From NCBI GenBank assembly GCA_910577445.1, contig CAJTMZ010000015.1, positions 1-41,274 on the forward strand: DNA of 41,274 bases. Direction: 5' to 3'. Below, piece after piece: positions 25,493 to 32,886 of this stretch. This DNA is from an uncultured Lachnospiraceae bacterium. Its GTDB lineage: Bacteria > Bacillota > Clostridia > Lachnospirales > Lachnospiraceae. Below the pieces are notes generated by a model that was given only the letters and a program-made list of their open reading frames with translations, ran no database searches and was not told where the DNA came from. The translations under genes and the position numbers were made by a program. The first letter of the stretch is position 1, and each line of letters opens with the position of its first letter.

Positions 25493-26472
25493 CCCTGCGC
25501 TTCCTCCTGTGGAAATACAACTCCAAGCTGACGCCGTATTTCATCCATTATTCCCATCATCCGCAAAGTTTCCTTATGAGGCATTTCCGGGCATTCAATT
25601 CTTCCCTCCCGCAACGCTTTCTCACATGAAAGCACCTCATATTCCAGTCCTGTAATCTGCCCCGGCACTATTTTTTCCAAAACCACTTCCCTGTCCAGAT
25701 TATAGACGGTTATCTTCTCACAATTATTGATATTCTGAACCTCTATATACCCTTTGTCACCGTAAATGACGCCTCTTCTGTCCGTCTGAACCAGAAAAGA
25801 ACTGAACAGATGCGCAATTTTTCCGCCTTCAAACAATAGCGCCACACTGTTTTGTCCATCCACGCCCCTGTCCGTCTTTGTACACACCGCACGGATATCC
25901 GTCACTTTCTCTTTAAACGCCATACAGGCAAAATTCAGGGTATAAATAGTCAAATCAAGAACCGTCCCCCCGCCAAGAGCAATATCCTGCAGTCTTTCAA
26001 TATGCGCAAGAGAATATCCCAGATTCGCGTTCAGGGAAGTTGCGTTTCCAATAATTCCGGACTCCAAAATTTCGTCAAGCAACCGGCGGCTTGGCATATA
26101 TCTGGTCCAGATAGCTTCTGTCAAAAGCAGGCCCTTTTTTTCTGCCATATCAAACACTTCCTCTGCCTGCTTTTTGTTTAAGACAAATCCCTTTTCACAC
26201 AGGACATGCCTGCCGTGGGCAAGGCACATTTTAATATGGTCGTAATGCATGGCAATCGTGGTGGAAATAAACACCAGTTCAACTTCGTTATCCTTCAGCA
26301 TATCCTCATAATTTCCGTATGCCTTTTCAAAGCCATATTTATCCGCAAACTGCCGGGCGCGTTCCAAATCTCTCGCCGCGACCGCGTACAGTTCTACGGT
26401 ATCCTTCATGTTAAACATCGTATAGGCCATATTGGCCGCATGAAGACCTGCTCCTAAAAAACCGACTTTCAT
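25489..26472 (-). CDS. Gfo/Idh/MocA family dehydrogenase (dihydrodiol dehydrogenase-like)
   Basis: 327 residues. The nucleotide loop is GFLGAGLHAANMA near 4-16; CEKGFVLN carries the catalytic lysine (EKG instead of EKP), followed by TEAIWTRYMPSRRLLDEI, typical of dimeric dihydrodiol and glucose-fructose oxidoreductase relatives. It oxidises a sugar hydroxyl with NAD(P). AGGAGG is 7 nt before the ATG. It lies 37 nt behind the permease and is translationally coupled to GH105. In this position it may act on the released unsaturated uronate or its keto form (inference). Confidence 0.85.
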   Translation of the reverse strand: MKVGFLGAGLHAANMAYTMFNMKDTVELYAVAARDLERARQFADKYGFEKAYGNYEDMLKDNEVELVFISTTIAMHYDHIKMCLAHGRHVLCEKGFVLNKKQAEEVFDMAEKKGLLLTEAIWTRYMPSRRLLDEILESGIIGNATSLNANLGYSLAHIERLQDIALGGGTVLDLTIYTLNFACMAFKEKVTDIRAVCTKTDRGVDGQNSVALLFEGGKIAHLFSSFLVQTDRRGVIYGDKGYIEVQNINNCEKITVYNLDREVVLEKIVPGQITGLEYEVLSCEKALREGRIECPEMPHKETLRMMGIMDEIRRQLGVVFPQEEAQG

Positions 26473-26509
26473 TTTCTTCCTCCTGCTATTTTATTTTGCA
26501 TTTTCCGTG

Positions 26510-27331
26510 TTATCCTTTTACCGACCCCAGCGTCATTCCACGCACAATGGATTTCTGGAAAATCACTACGATAATCAGCATGGGTATGATATACAGCGAG
26601 CCTGCCGCCGCCATCAAATCCCACCGGATTCCCTTTTCCTGTGTAAGCATAGTCATACCAACCGTAATCGTTTTTGCCTTTTCACTGGAAGTGCTTATAA
26701 ACGCAAACATAAATTCATTCCAGGCATTTAAAAACGTCAGGATTACCACTGTGGCAATGGAAGGCTTCGCAATGGGAATAATCACCTGCAAAAAAGTTTT
26801 CATTCTGGAAGCCCCGTCAATCTCTGCCGCATCCACCAGTTCTCTCGGCATCCCTTCAAAGCATGCCTCCATAATCCACAAACTCATAGGCAGGTTGAAT
26901 GTTGTATCCGCTATTATAAGCGCCAGCTTTGTATTCATAATTCCCAGCCTTGAAATATATATATACAAAGGAATTAACAGTGTTATAAACGGAAACATTC
27001 TTAAAAAAACGCATCCCCGGAAAATATTGCGGCTGCCCGGAAAGCCGTACATGGTAAAGCCATATGCTGCGGGAATGCTTATCAGGCAGACAAGCACGGT
27101 TGTAACACCCGCTACAATCAGTGAATTTCCAAAATACAAATCAAAAGAAAAATTTTCAAGCAGCTCCGTATATGAGTTCAGCACCCATTTACTGGGAAGG
27201 GAAGCCATATAAATCTCCCCTCTGGGTTTAAAGGACGTTATCACCAGCCATACAATAGGAAGCAAAACAAATATGACAGCCACGCATAAAATGAAATATA
27301 TTATAAAAGTACGCAATTTTCGTATACTCAT
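26510..27331 (-). CDS. Carbohydrate ABC transporter permease (CUT1, MalG type)
   Basis: 273 residues with six membrane segments and the EAA loop EAAEIDGAS-like stretch VDAAEIDGASRMKTFLQVIIPIAKPS that contacts the ATPase. The C-terminus GMTLGSVKG is the CUT1 hallmark. It imports an oligosaccharide together with the partner permease, whose stop is 4 nt upstream. It resembles the LplC/YtcP group used for pectin-type oligosaccharides, consistent with GH105. Confidence 0.92.
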   Translation of the reverse strand: MSIRKLRTFIIYFILCVAVIFVLLPIVWLVITSFKPRGEIYMASLPSKWVLNSYTELLENFSFDLYFGNSLIVAGVTTVLVCLISIPAAYGFTMYGFPGSRNIFRGCVFLRMFPFITLLIPLYIYISRLGIMNTKLALIIADTTFNLPMSLWIMEACFEGMPRELVDAAEIDGASRMKTFLQVIIPIAKPSIATVVILTFLNAWNEFMFAFISTSSEKAKTITVGMTMLTQEKGIRWDLMAAAGSLYIIPMLIIVVIFQKSIVRGMTLGSVKG

Positions 27332-27335
27332 AGTC

Positions 27336-28253
27336 CTACCCCTTCCGCCGTCTTAAGTTATCTTTATCTCTTCCTATATACTGGATAGTTAAGGCTACAA
27401 TTATCATAAATACCAACATAATATAAGACATGGCAGAAGCATATCCCACATTATATTTATTCCAGTTCGTTCTGTAAATCAGAAGAGATAATGATTCTGT
27501 CGCTTTGCCGGGTCCTCCCTTGGTCAGCACATAGATGGAATCAAAAATCCTGAATACATCCATGAATCTGATTACAAGCGCAATAATCACTGTCGGCTTT
27601 ATAATAGGCATCTGAATCCTGAAAAAAATCTGAAGTCTGTTAGCGCCGTCAATTTTCCCTGACTCCACGACGTCCTCCGACACAGAAGAAAGTCCCGTAT
27701 AAAGCAAAAGAAAAACAAAAGGAATCATTGCCCAAGAATCCACGTACATTATACTGATTAATGCGATTTTGCTGTCTGTAAGCCAGTGAATATTAGATGA
27801 TATAATTCCAAGCGATTTCAAAATGACATTCAACAGTCCGAAATCATCATTTAGCATAAAACGGAACAAAAGTCCGGCCACTGTGGGCGCCACCATCATA
27901 GGAATGAGATATACGGTTTTCAGAATCCCCTGGCCCTTTCTGATATTGACAATAAGCCCTGACAAAAGCATTGCAAAAAAGAACTCAACTACCAGCGCTC
28001 CCACTGTAATCAGTAAAGTAATTTTTACGGAACTCCAGAATGTTGCGTCTGTAAACGCTTTTATATAGTTTTCAAATCCAATAAATTTCAGGTCTCCCTT
28101 CACCAGCCTGTAGTTAGTGAAACTGGCGCCAAATGAATATATAATGGGAAATATAAATAAGAGCCCCAGCAATATCATGGAAGGTAAAGACATTAAAAAT
28201 CCAAATCTCTCATCTTTTATCTGTCTAGTACTTTTTTTATATTTTTTATTCAA
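27336..28253 (-). CDS. Carbohydrate ABC transporter permease (CUT1, MalF type)
   Basis: 305 residues with six predicted membrane segments. The EAA loop is VESGKIDGANRLQIFFRIQMPIIKPT. The start is TTG at 28253, 5 nt after GAGGA; no better ATG is near, since MNKKYKKSTRQ leads directly into the first membrane helix. It pairs with the MalG-type gene. No nucleotide-binding subunit is encoded anywhere in the window, so a shared MsmK-type ATPase from elsewhere is expected, as is common for CUT1 systems in Firmicutes. Confidence 0.92.
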   Translation of the reverse strand: MNKKYKKSTRQIKDERFGFLMSLPSMILLGLLFIFPIIYSFGASFTNYRLVKGDLKFIGFENYIKAFTDATFWSSVKITLLITVGALVVEFFFAMLLSGLIVNIRKGQGILKTVYLIPMMVAPTVAGLLFRFMLNDDFGLLNVILKSLGIISSNIHWLTDSKIALISIMYVDSWAMIPFVFLLLYTGLSSVSEDVVESGKIDGANRLQIFFRIQMPIIKPTVIIALVIRFMDVFRIFDSIYVLTKGGPGKATESLSLLIYRTNWNKYNVGYASAMSYIMLVFMIIVALTIQYIGRDKDNLRRRKG

Positions 28254-28285
28254 TATTCCTCACCATTTTCCTATTTTATCAGCAA

Positions 28286-28310
28286 GGGGCAGAAGTAAAA
28301 ATTCTGCCCC
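28286..28310 (-). promoter_or_regulatory. Intercistronic hairpin between binding protein and permease genes
   Basis: Perfect 9-bp stem GGGGCAGAA/TTCTGCCCC with a 7-nt loop in the 67-nt gap. On the minus strand no T-run follows, so it looks like an mRNA stabiliser or partial attenuator that lets the binding protein be made in excess of the permeases. Confidence 0.5.
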
Positions 28311-28320
28311 GTTTCCTATG

Positions 28321-29772
28321 TCAGTTACCCTGCATATAGTCATTTGCCGCCAGAATATCTTCCAGTTCAACCTTAAGCTGGTCCATTGCCTCCTGGCAGG
28401 AAAGCTGTCCGGTTAAAGCCATATTAATATACTGGGCTGCCGTCTGCTGACAATCCGTTGCAGCAGCGTTTGTCTGAGCCAAATCCATTTCTGCTCCGGC
28501 AGACGCGGAAGCAAGATACGCCTCGTTTACCTCAAGAAGAATGTCTTCTCCCGCAGCCTTATATTCCTCATTCTGTCTTTCCAGAACAGAAGTTCTCGCT
28601 GTGGAAGAGCCCTGCAGCTTACAGTAATTATAATTAGCCTCGGCGGATGCAAGCGCCTTTGCCAGTTTAAGCGCTTCTTCCTTATGAGGAGCATCCTTAA
28701 ACACATTCACAGACCAGCCGCCCAGACAGGATTCACTCTTACCGGTTGAGCCTGCAGGCAGACCATAAACTTTTACGTTTCCTTCCATCTCTGTGCCTGT
28801 GCAGCGGTCCAGAAGATAAGGCCAGTTAATAAACAAACCGATTTTTCCGCTAATCCACTGAGCGTCAACTTCGTTATAATCATATCCCACATAACCTTCC
28901 GGCATAGCGCCCGCGTCAGCCAAATCTTTAATAAACTGAAGCGTTCCAACCATTTCCGGCGAATTGCAGACTACTTCGCAGGTATTGTTGCTGTAGTCTT
29001 TTCTGATATATTTTGCGCCATTGCCGTAAGAAAGAGTTGCAAGCTCCCAAGGATTACCTACAACAGAACCGCCCATATACATCGTTCCCCATTGTACTAC
29101 GTCGTCTTTATTGAATCCTTCTTCATCTCCACGTTTTCCTGAGGAATCCATGGTCAGATGAATTGCTTTCTCTCCATACTCTTCCAAAGTTTTCGGGATA
29201 TCATCCTCCGTATATCCTGCTTCTTCCCATATCTTTGTATTAACATACATAATCATGGCGTCGCCTGTAAGAGGGTATCCGTAAAGGTCTTCCCCAAGGC
29301 TGTGCTGTTCCACATTACCTTTAAAAATATCGTCCATATCATCCAATGGCTCTAACGGCTCCAAAAGCCCTAAGGAACCAAACTGCTTTGCGCCTGCTGC
29401 CTGCGTAATTGCAATATCAAAAGTCTTTGCGCCAGTGGTCATTTCCAGAAGTATCTTGTTGTCAAGTTCGTTTTCCGAATACCCTACCCAGTTAACCTCG
29501 CCATCATACAGACCTTCCAGATTCCATTTCGCCATATCGCCGTTGTTCGTATTATATACAACAGTGACGGCATCCTTGTCTGAAGAAACATTTTCGGTCC
29601 CTTCGCTACCTGAATCGGCTGGTTCATCAACTGTTTCTCCGGCGTTGTTTTCTACTGTCTCGTTTGTTCCCGATGAAGTGTCGTTCCCATTCCCTCCGCA
29701 TCCAATCATGCTTCCGGCCATTACTGCTGTCATGGATAATGCAATTAACCTGTTAACCCATTTTCTTTTCAT
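28321..29772 (-). CDS. Extracellular sugar-binding lipoprotein of ABC transporter
   Basis: 483 residues. Signal peptide MKRKWVNRLIALSMTAVMAG, then lipobox SMIGC with C25 as the lipidated residue. A low-complexity Gly/Asn/Ser/Glu linker (about 26-65) spaces the domain from the membrane. The mature part has the CUT1 binding-protein fold, e.g. KILLEMTTGAKTFDIAITQAAGAKQFGSLGLLEPL and GLFINWPYLLDRC. RBS AGGAGG is 8 nt before the ATG. It is the first gene of the import operon, and its long leader carries an operator-like palindrome. Confidence 0.93.
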   Translation of the reverse strand: MKRKWVNRLIALSMTAVMAGSMIGCGGNGNDTSSGTNETVENNAGETVDEPADSGSEGTENVSSDKDAVTVVYNTNNGDMAKWNLEGLYDGEVNWVGYSENELDNKILLEMTTGAKTFDIAITQAAGAKQFGSLGLLEPLEPLDDMDDIFKGNVEQHSLGEDLYGYPLTGDAMIMYVNTKIWEEAGYTEDDIPKTLEEYGEKAIHLTMDSSGKRGDEEGFNKDDVVQWGTMYMGGSVVGNPWELATLSYGNGAKYIRKDYSNNTCEVVCNSPEMVGTLQFIKDLADAGAMPEGYVGYDYNEVDAQWISGKIGLFINWPYLLDRCTGTEMEGNVKVYGLPAGSTGKSESCLGGWSVNVFKDAPHKEEALKLAKALASAEANYNYCKLQGSSTARTSVLERQNEEYKAAGEDILLEVNEAYLASASAGAEMDLAQTNAAATDCQQTAAQYINMALTGQLSCQEAMDQLKVELEDILAANDYMQGN

Positions 29773-29930
29773 ACCTGAAACCTCCTAGTTTTGTCTTTCT
29801 TCGTAATAAGTCCTACCCTGAATAAGTATAAAATATCTGAAATATTTCATATTATTCCCGAATATACCTCCTGTTCATACTGATTAATATGCCATATATT
29901 ATGTAAAACTAAACGCCTCCTTTCTTTCTC

Positions 29931-30007
29931 ATTATGTAGTAACATAATAATATATTTACATATTAATGTAGTGTTTATAATATAACAGGCATTGAAGAAA
30001 AAATCAA
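29931..30007 (-). promoter_or_regulatory. Transporter operon promoter and operator
   Basis: The minus strand has TTGATT (plus 30002-30007), 17 nt, TATATT (29979-29984) with TG one base before it (extended -10). The inverted repeat ATTATGT-AGTA-ACATAAT (29931-29948) lies about 25-40 nt after the expected start, placed for repression. Confidence 0.6.
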
Positions 30008-30161
30008 CACATTTTGACAAAAAATGAAAAAATATAATAATATTTAATTGTCATGTATTTATAATAATCTTGCGCTTCGCAATATATCTTAGTATAAATT
30101 GATACATTTCTTTTGGATTTCATTACAAATAAAAACATATACAAACCTGTTTAAAAAGAAA

Positions 30162-30203
30162 AGGTGCATCCTCTCCACAAGAAAAAGTGAAGAGGACACA
30201 CCT
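30162..30203 (-). terminator. Intrinsic terminator after the alcohol dehydrogenase gene
   Basis: Stem AGGTG(CA)TCCTCT / AGAGGA(CA)CACCT with one 2x2 mismatch and a 16-nt loop; on the minus strand it is followed by TTTTCTTTTT. It isolates the dehydrogenase from the transporter operon. Confidence 0.75.
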
Positions 30204-30255
30204 CTTTATTTATAGTTTATACTTATCTTCCTCCGGCTTTTCCTCGTTCCCCACC

Positions 30256-31320
30256 CTACGGCACCAGCATAACCTTCATAGCCGAAGGCTCCTTTTCCGC
30301 CGCTTCAAACGCCTCTTTCCAGTCTGCAAGAGAGAACGTATGGGATATGAGACCTTCTGTTTTAATCAGACCGGATTGTATGCCGCGGATAACCGCCGGA
30401 TAGGTCTTCGCAGAGAGATGGGAGCCGATAATCGTCAGTTCCTTTCCGTCCCCGATTACGTTCCAGTCGGCCTTTACCTCCTCCGCAAATACACCCATCT
30501 GCACATATCTGCCGTGATTTTTCAAAACGCCAAGCCCCTGCTTCACGCTCTGCGGGCTTCCTGAAGCCTCGATATACACATCGCAGCCCTTTCCGTCTGT
30601 CAGTCTCATAATTTCCTGCATCACATCCTGCTTTGAGGGGTTCAGTACCACATCGGCGCCGTAGGATTCGCCCATTGCAAGGCGGTGCTCCCGCAAATCA
30701 ATTCCGATAATCAGCCCCGGCAGCATCAACTGCGCCATCCGGACCATAGCCGCCCCGATTGCGCCGAGCCCTGCAATCACCACCACGTCGTCATGCTTTA
30801 TCCCGGCCAGCTCCACCGCGTGCATACCGCAGGCAAGGGGCTCCACCAAAACAGCCTCCTCAAGAGTAAAGGAATCCGGAATTTTATGTATCAGGCTGTT
30901 TTTGTGTATCTTCACATACTGCGCGAAACCGCCCTGGGCATGCTGCTTAAATCCGTATACCGCCGAACCCGTGCACATCCAGTAGATGCCCCGGCGGCAG
31001 AAATCGCATTCATTACAGGGAACAATCTGTTCTGCGACGATGCGCTCGCCTTCTGCAAATCCGGTTACCTTTTCGCCCATCTTTACGATTCTTCCCGTAA
31101 ACTCGTGGCCCCCAATCACAGGCGCCTCAATGTAGCGGTCCTTTTCCGAGGTTCCCCAGATTCGGATTCCCCCGTGATATGCCTTTACGTCTCCGGCGCA
31201 GATTCCGCATCCCTCCACCCGGATTAAAATCTCTTCCTCACCGATTTGGGGGACATCTACTTCTTCGTACCTGTTGTCATACGGCGCGTATGACACTACT
31301 GCTTTCATCTTCTCCTGCAT
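30256..31320 (-). CDS. Zinc-dependent MDR alcohol/polyol dehydrogenase
   Basis: 354 residues. Catalytic zinc ligands are C41 (GICAGD) and H72-E73 (GGHEFTG). The structural zinc loop is C102, C105, C108, C116 in VPCNECDFCRRGIYWMC. The Rossmann motif VVIAGLGAIGAAMV is present. It is the third zinc dehydrogenase in the window, but has its own terminator and faces a separate promoter region, so it may not belong to the uronide locus. ATG 31320 has GGAGG 7 nt before it; ATG 31308 (MKAVVSYAPYD) is an alternative. Substrate is not clear; erythritol- or threonine-dehydrogenase-like by motif. Confidence 0.87.
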   Translation of the reverse strand: MQEKMKAVVSYAPYDNRYEEVDVPQIGEEEILIRVEGCGICAGDVKAYHGGIRIWGTSEKDRYIEAPVIGGHEFTGRIVKMGEKVTGFAEGERIVAEQIVPCNECDFCRRGIYWMCTGSAVYGFKQHAQGGFAQYVKIHKNSLIHKIPDSFTLEEAVLVEPLACGMHAVELAGIKHDDVVVIAGLGAIGAAMVRMAQLMLPGLIIGIDLREHRLAMGESYGADVVLNPSKQDVMQEIMRLTDGKGCDVYIEASGSPQSVKQGLGVLKNHGRYVQMGVFAEEVKADWNVIGDGKELTIIGSHLSAKTYPAVIRGIQSGLIKTEGLISHTFSLADWKEAFEAAEKEPSAMKVMLVP

Positions 31321-31468
31321 ACCTTTTCCTCCATAGGTTGTCTGATTTTGTGTTTATGGTTCATAACCTTATCACAATCTCTTCTCAAATTCAATATGGA
31401 TTTTCTGGTTAAAGGAATATTTTACTCTTACAGGCAGCGGGCCAGGCGACTGCCTGCAATACAAATTT

Positions 31469-31489
31469 TGTTTGTTACGATAACAAACA
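31469..31489. repeat. Perfect 9-3-9 inverted repeat
   Basis: Arms TGTTTGTTA and TAACAAACA around CGA, 7 nt after the thiamine pyrophosphokinase stop and about 150 nt before the dehydrogenase ATG. No clean minus-strand T-run follows, so an operator for the dehydrogenase is at least as likely as a terminator. A second hairpin (CAGGCAG/CTGCCTG, about 31432-31457) follows it in the minus direction. Confidence 0.5.
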
Positions 31490-31496
31490 GCATTTT

Positions 31497-32123
31497 TTAC
31501 CTGACGGCGTCAAACCGCTCTTTGATTAAAAGCAGCGTTCCGCTTTTAACGGACACTCTGCTTTTTTCACCGGTAAATTCATTGCTGACTCCCACCGGAT
31601 ATTCCTTTGTCAGCACGGCGTTATCCAGTCCGTATTTCAGCCCCGTTTCGCAAACGCCCTCCGCCCTGTCGCTAAGGCAGAACACGGAAAGATATCCTTC
31701 TTCTTCCTCTCCAAAACATATTTCGCCGTCTTTTATCACGCAGTACCAGGAGCCTCTCCCTATCAGAACGCCCCTTCCGCCCTCAGCGGCCAGCCAGGAA
31801 AGGAGCTGGATATTGGCAATGGTATGGGAAGTACGCCCGCCGCAGCCTCCGTAAATGACAAAATCCCGGTAGCCGCGCCGCCATCCCTCTTTCACCGCCC
31901 ATCCCGTGTCGGTATCGTCCTTTTCCGGCTTCAGTTTCACCACGTCAGGATGCTTTGGCAGATATTTCAGGGAATCAAAGTCACCTACCACCAACGTAAC
32001 CGGCAGATTCTTTTCCCTGCAGTAAGCATAGCCGCCGTCGCAGGCAATCAATATATCCTCTGTTAAAAGACAGGGGAGTCCGTCTCCAAACTCCCCCGCA
32101 CCCACAATGTAGCAAATTCCCAT
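31497..32123 (-). CDS. thiN: Thiamine pyrophosphokinase
   Basis: Transfers pyrophosphate from ATP to thiamine in the cytoplasm. 208 residues with the family pattern: CDGGYAYC, VVGDFDS (48-51 acidic), KDDTDT (68-73) and GGCGGRTSHTIANI (93-105). The last motif is usually GGRxDH; here the Asp is Ser, an unusual change near the thiamine site. No TPP riboswitch is visible upstream (32124-32221). AGGAAAC precedes the ATG. It lies behind tetR in the same direction but is 98 nt away, with a TATAAT that could be its own promoter. Confidence 0.9.
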   Translation of the reverse strand: MGICYIVGAGEFGDGLPCLLTEDILIACDGGYAYCREKNLPVTLVVGDFDSLKYLPKHPDVVKLKPEKDDTDTGWAVKEGWRRGYRDFVIYGGCGGRTSHTIANIQLLSWLAAEGGRGVLIGRGSWYCVIKDGEICFGEEEEGYLSVFCLSDRAEGVCETGLKYGLDNAVLTKEYPVGVSNEFTGEKSRVSVKSGTLLLIKERFDAVR

Positions 32124-32221
32124 TGCCAGTTTCCTTTCTTCCGCTTCCGGGCGTTTTAGATTATACGTTTTATCGCCCGTTTTAAATCCAAATATTGATT
32201 TTCATTTTGCTGAATTTCGCA

Positions 32222-32857
32222 TCATTTCGGACTTCCGTCCTTCTGCGCCTTGAAATTCTCCACATCCCGGCCAAAATCCCTGCAAAGCACCTCCCGCATA
32301 AAACCGGCGTCAACCTTTATTCTCTCTTTCGCCTTAAACTGATATAAAGCATAACATATTATTCTGGACAAAGCCATCATTTCCAGATAGGCGGCGTCAT
32401 TTTCTTTTTCCCCGTCAACGTCCACTTCCGCGGCTATGATTTTCCGCACCAAATCCGTTATCAGTACTTCTCCCGCTTCTTTGTTTTTCACCATTTCCTG
32501 CAGTCTGCTGCTGACGGCGGTGTTGTCAAGCATCATATGGAGTACCCGGATAAAACACATGATATCGTTGGCCTCCTGGTCCATGCTCACAAAAAACAGG
32601 CGCATTCTTTCATGCAGGCTTTCTTTTTCCTCAAGCTTCTCATACATTCTTTTGCAGGAGCTTGTAGCGAAGTAATAAATTGCTCCGGCAATCATCTCTT
32701 CTTTATTGTCAAAATACTCGTAAACCGTGCCCTTGCCGATTCCGGCCTTTCTGGCAATTTCCGCAACCGTCAGCGTATTTAAATCCGCTCCTTCCGCAAA
32801 TAATGCCATAATTGCCTGATACAGGGCTTCGGCCTTTGGCGCCAGATTTTTTTCCAT
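32222..32857 (-). CDS. TetR family regulator of the RND transporter
   Basis: 211 residues. The helix-turn-helix LTVAEIARKAGIGKGTVYEYFDNKEEMI (about 27-54) is a clear TetR signature, with a divergent helical ligand domain after it. ATG 32857 is 8 nt behind GGGAGG; an adjacent GTG at 32860 is the alternative. It lies 29 nt downstream of the large RND gene in the same operon, so it most likely represses that operon through the palindrome at 37225-37240 and is autoregulated (inference). The ligand is probably a hydrophobic transporter substrate. Confidence 0.9.
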   Translation of the reverse strand: MEKNLAPKAEALYQAIMALFAEGADLNTLTVAEIARKAGIGKGTVYEYFDNKEEMIAGAIYYFATSSCKRMYEKLEEKESLHERMRLFFVSMDQEANDIMCFIRVLHMMLDNTAVSSRLQEMVKNKEAGEVLITDLVRKIIAAEVDVDGEKENDAAYLEMMALSRIICYALYQFKAKERIKVDAGFMREVLCRDFGRDVENFKAQKDGSPK

Positions 32858-32886
32858 CACCTAATCCTCCCTTTTGGGCAGAGGCT

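Larger units (their letters stand above)
29773..30255. other. 483-nt gene-free region: transporter leader and upstream terminator
   Basis: Holds, from right to left, the terminator of the neighbouring dehydrogenase (30162-30203), an A/T-rich stretch, the transporter promoter (29979-30007), an operator palindrome (29931-29948) and a leader of about 200 nt. The leader has three AGGAGG-like sequences (near 29784, 29868 and 29919). It also has a possible 21-codon minus-strand ORF (29850-29785) whose stop overlaps the ribosome binding site of the binding-protein gene. The ORF start is 16 nt from the nearest AGGAGG, so translation is doubtful. Confidence 0.6.

Noticed and set aside
26496..27212. 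Plus-strand open frame of 238 codons opposite the permease
   Set aside because: Antisense shadow of a clear CUT1 permease with no translation signals.
32124..32221. TPP riboswitch upstream of thiN
   Set aside because: No conserved CUGAGA-type core seen; only a GGGCG/CGCCC pairing and a TATAAT.
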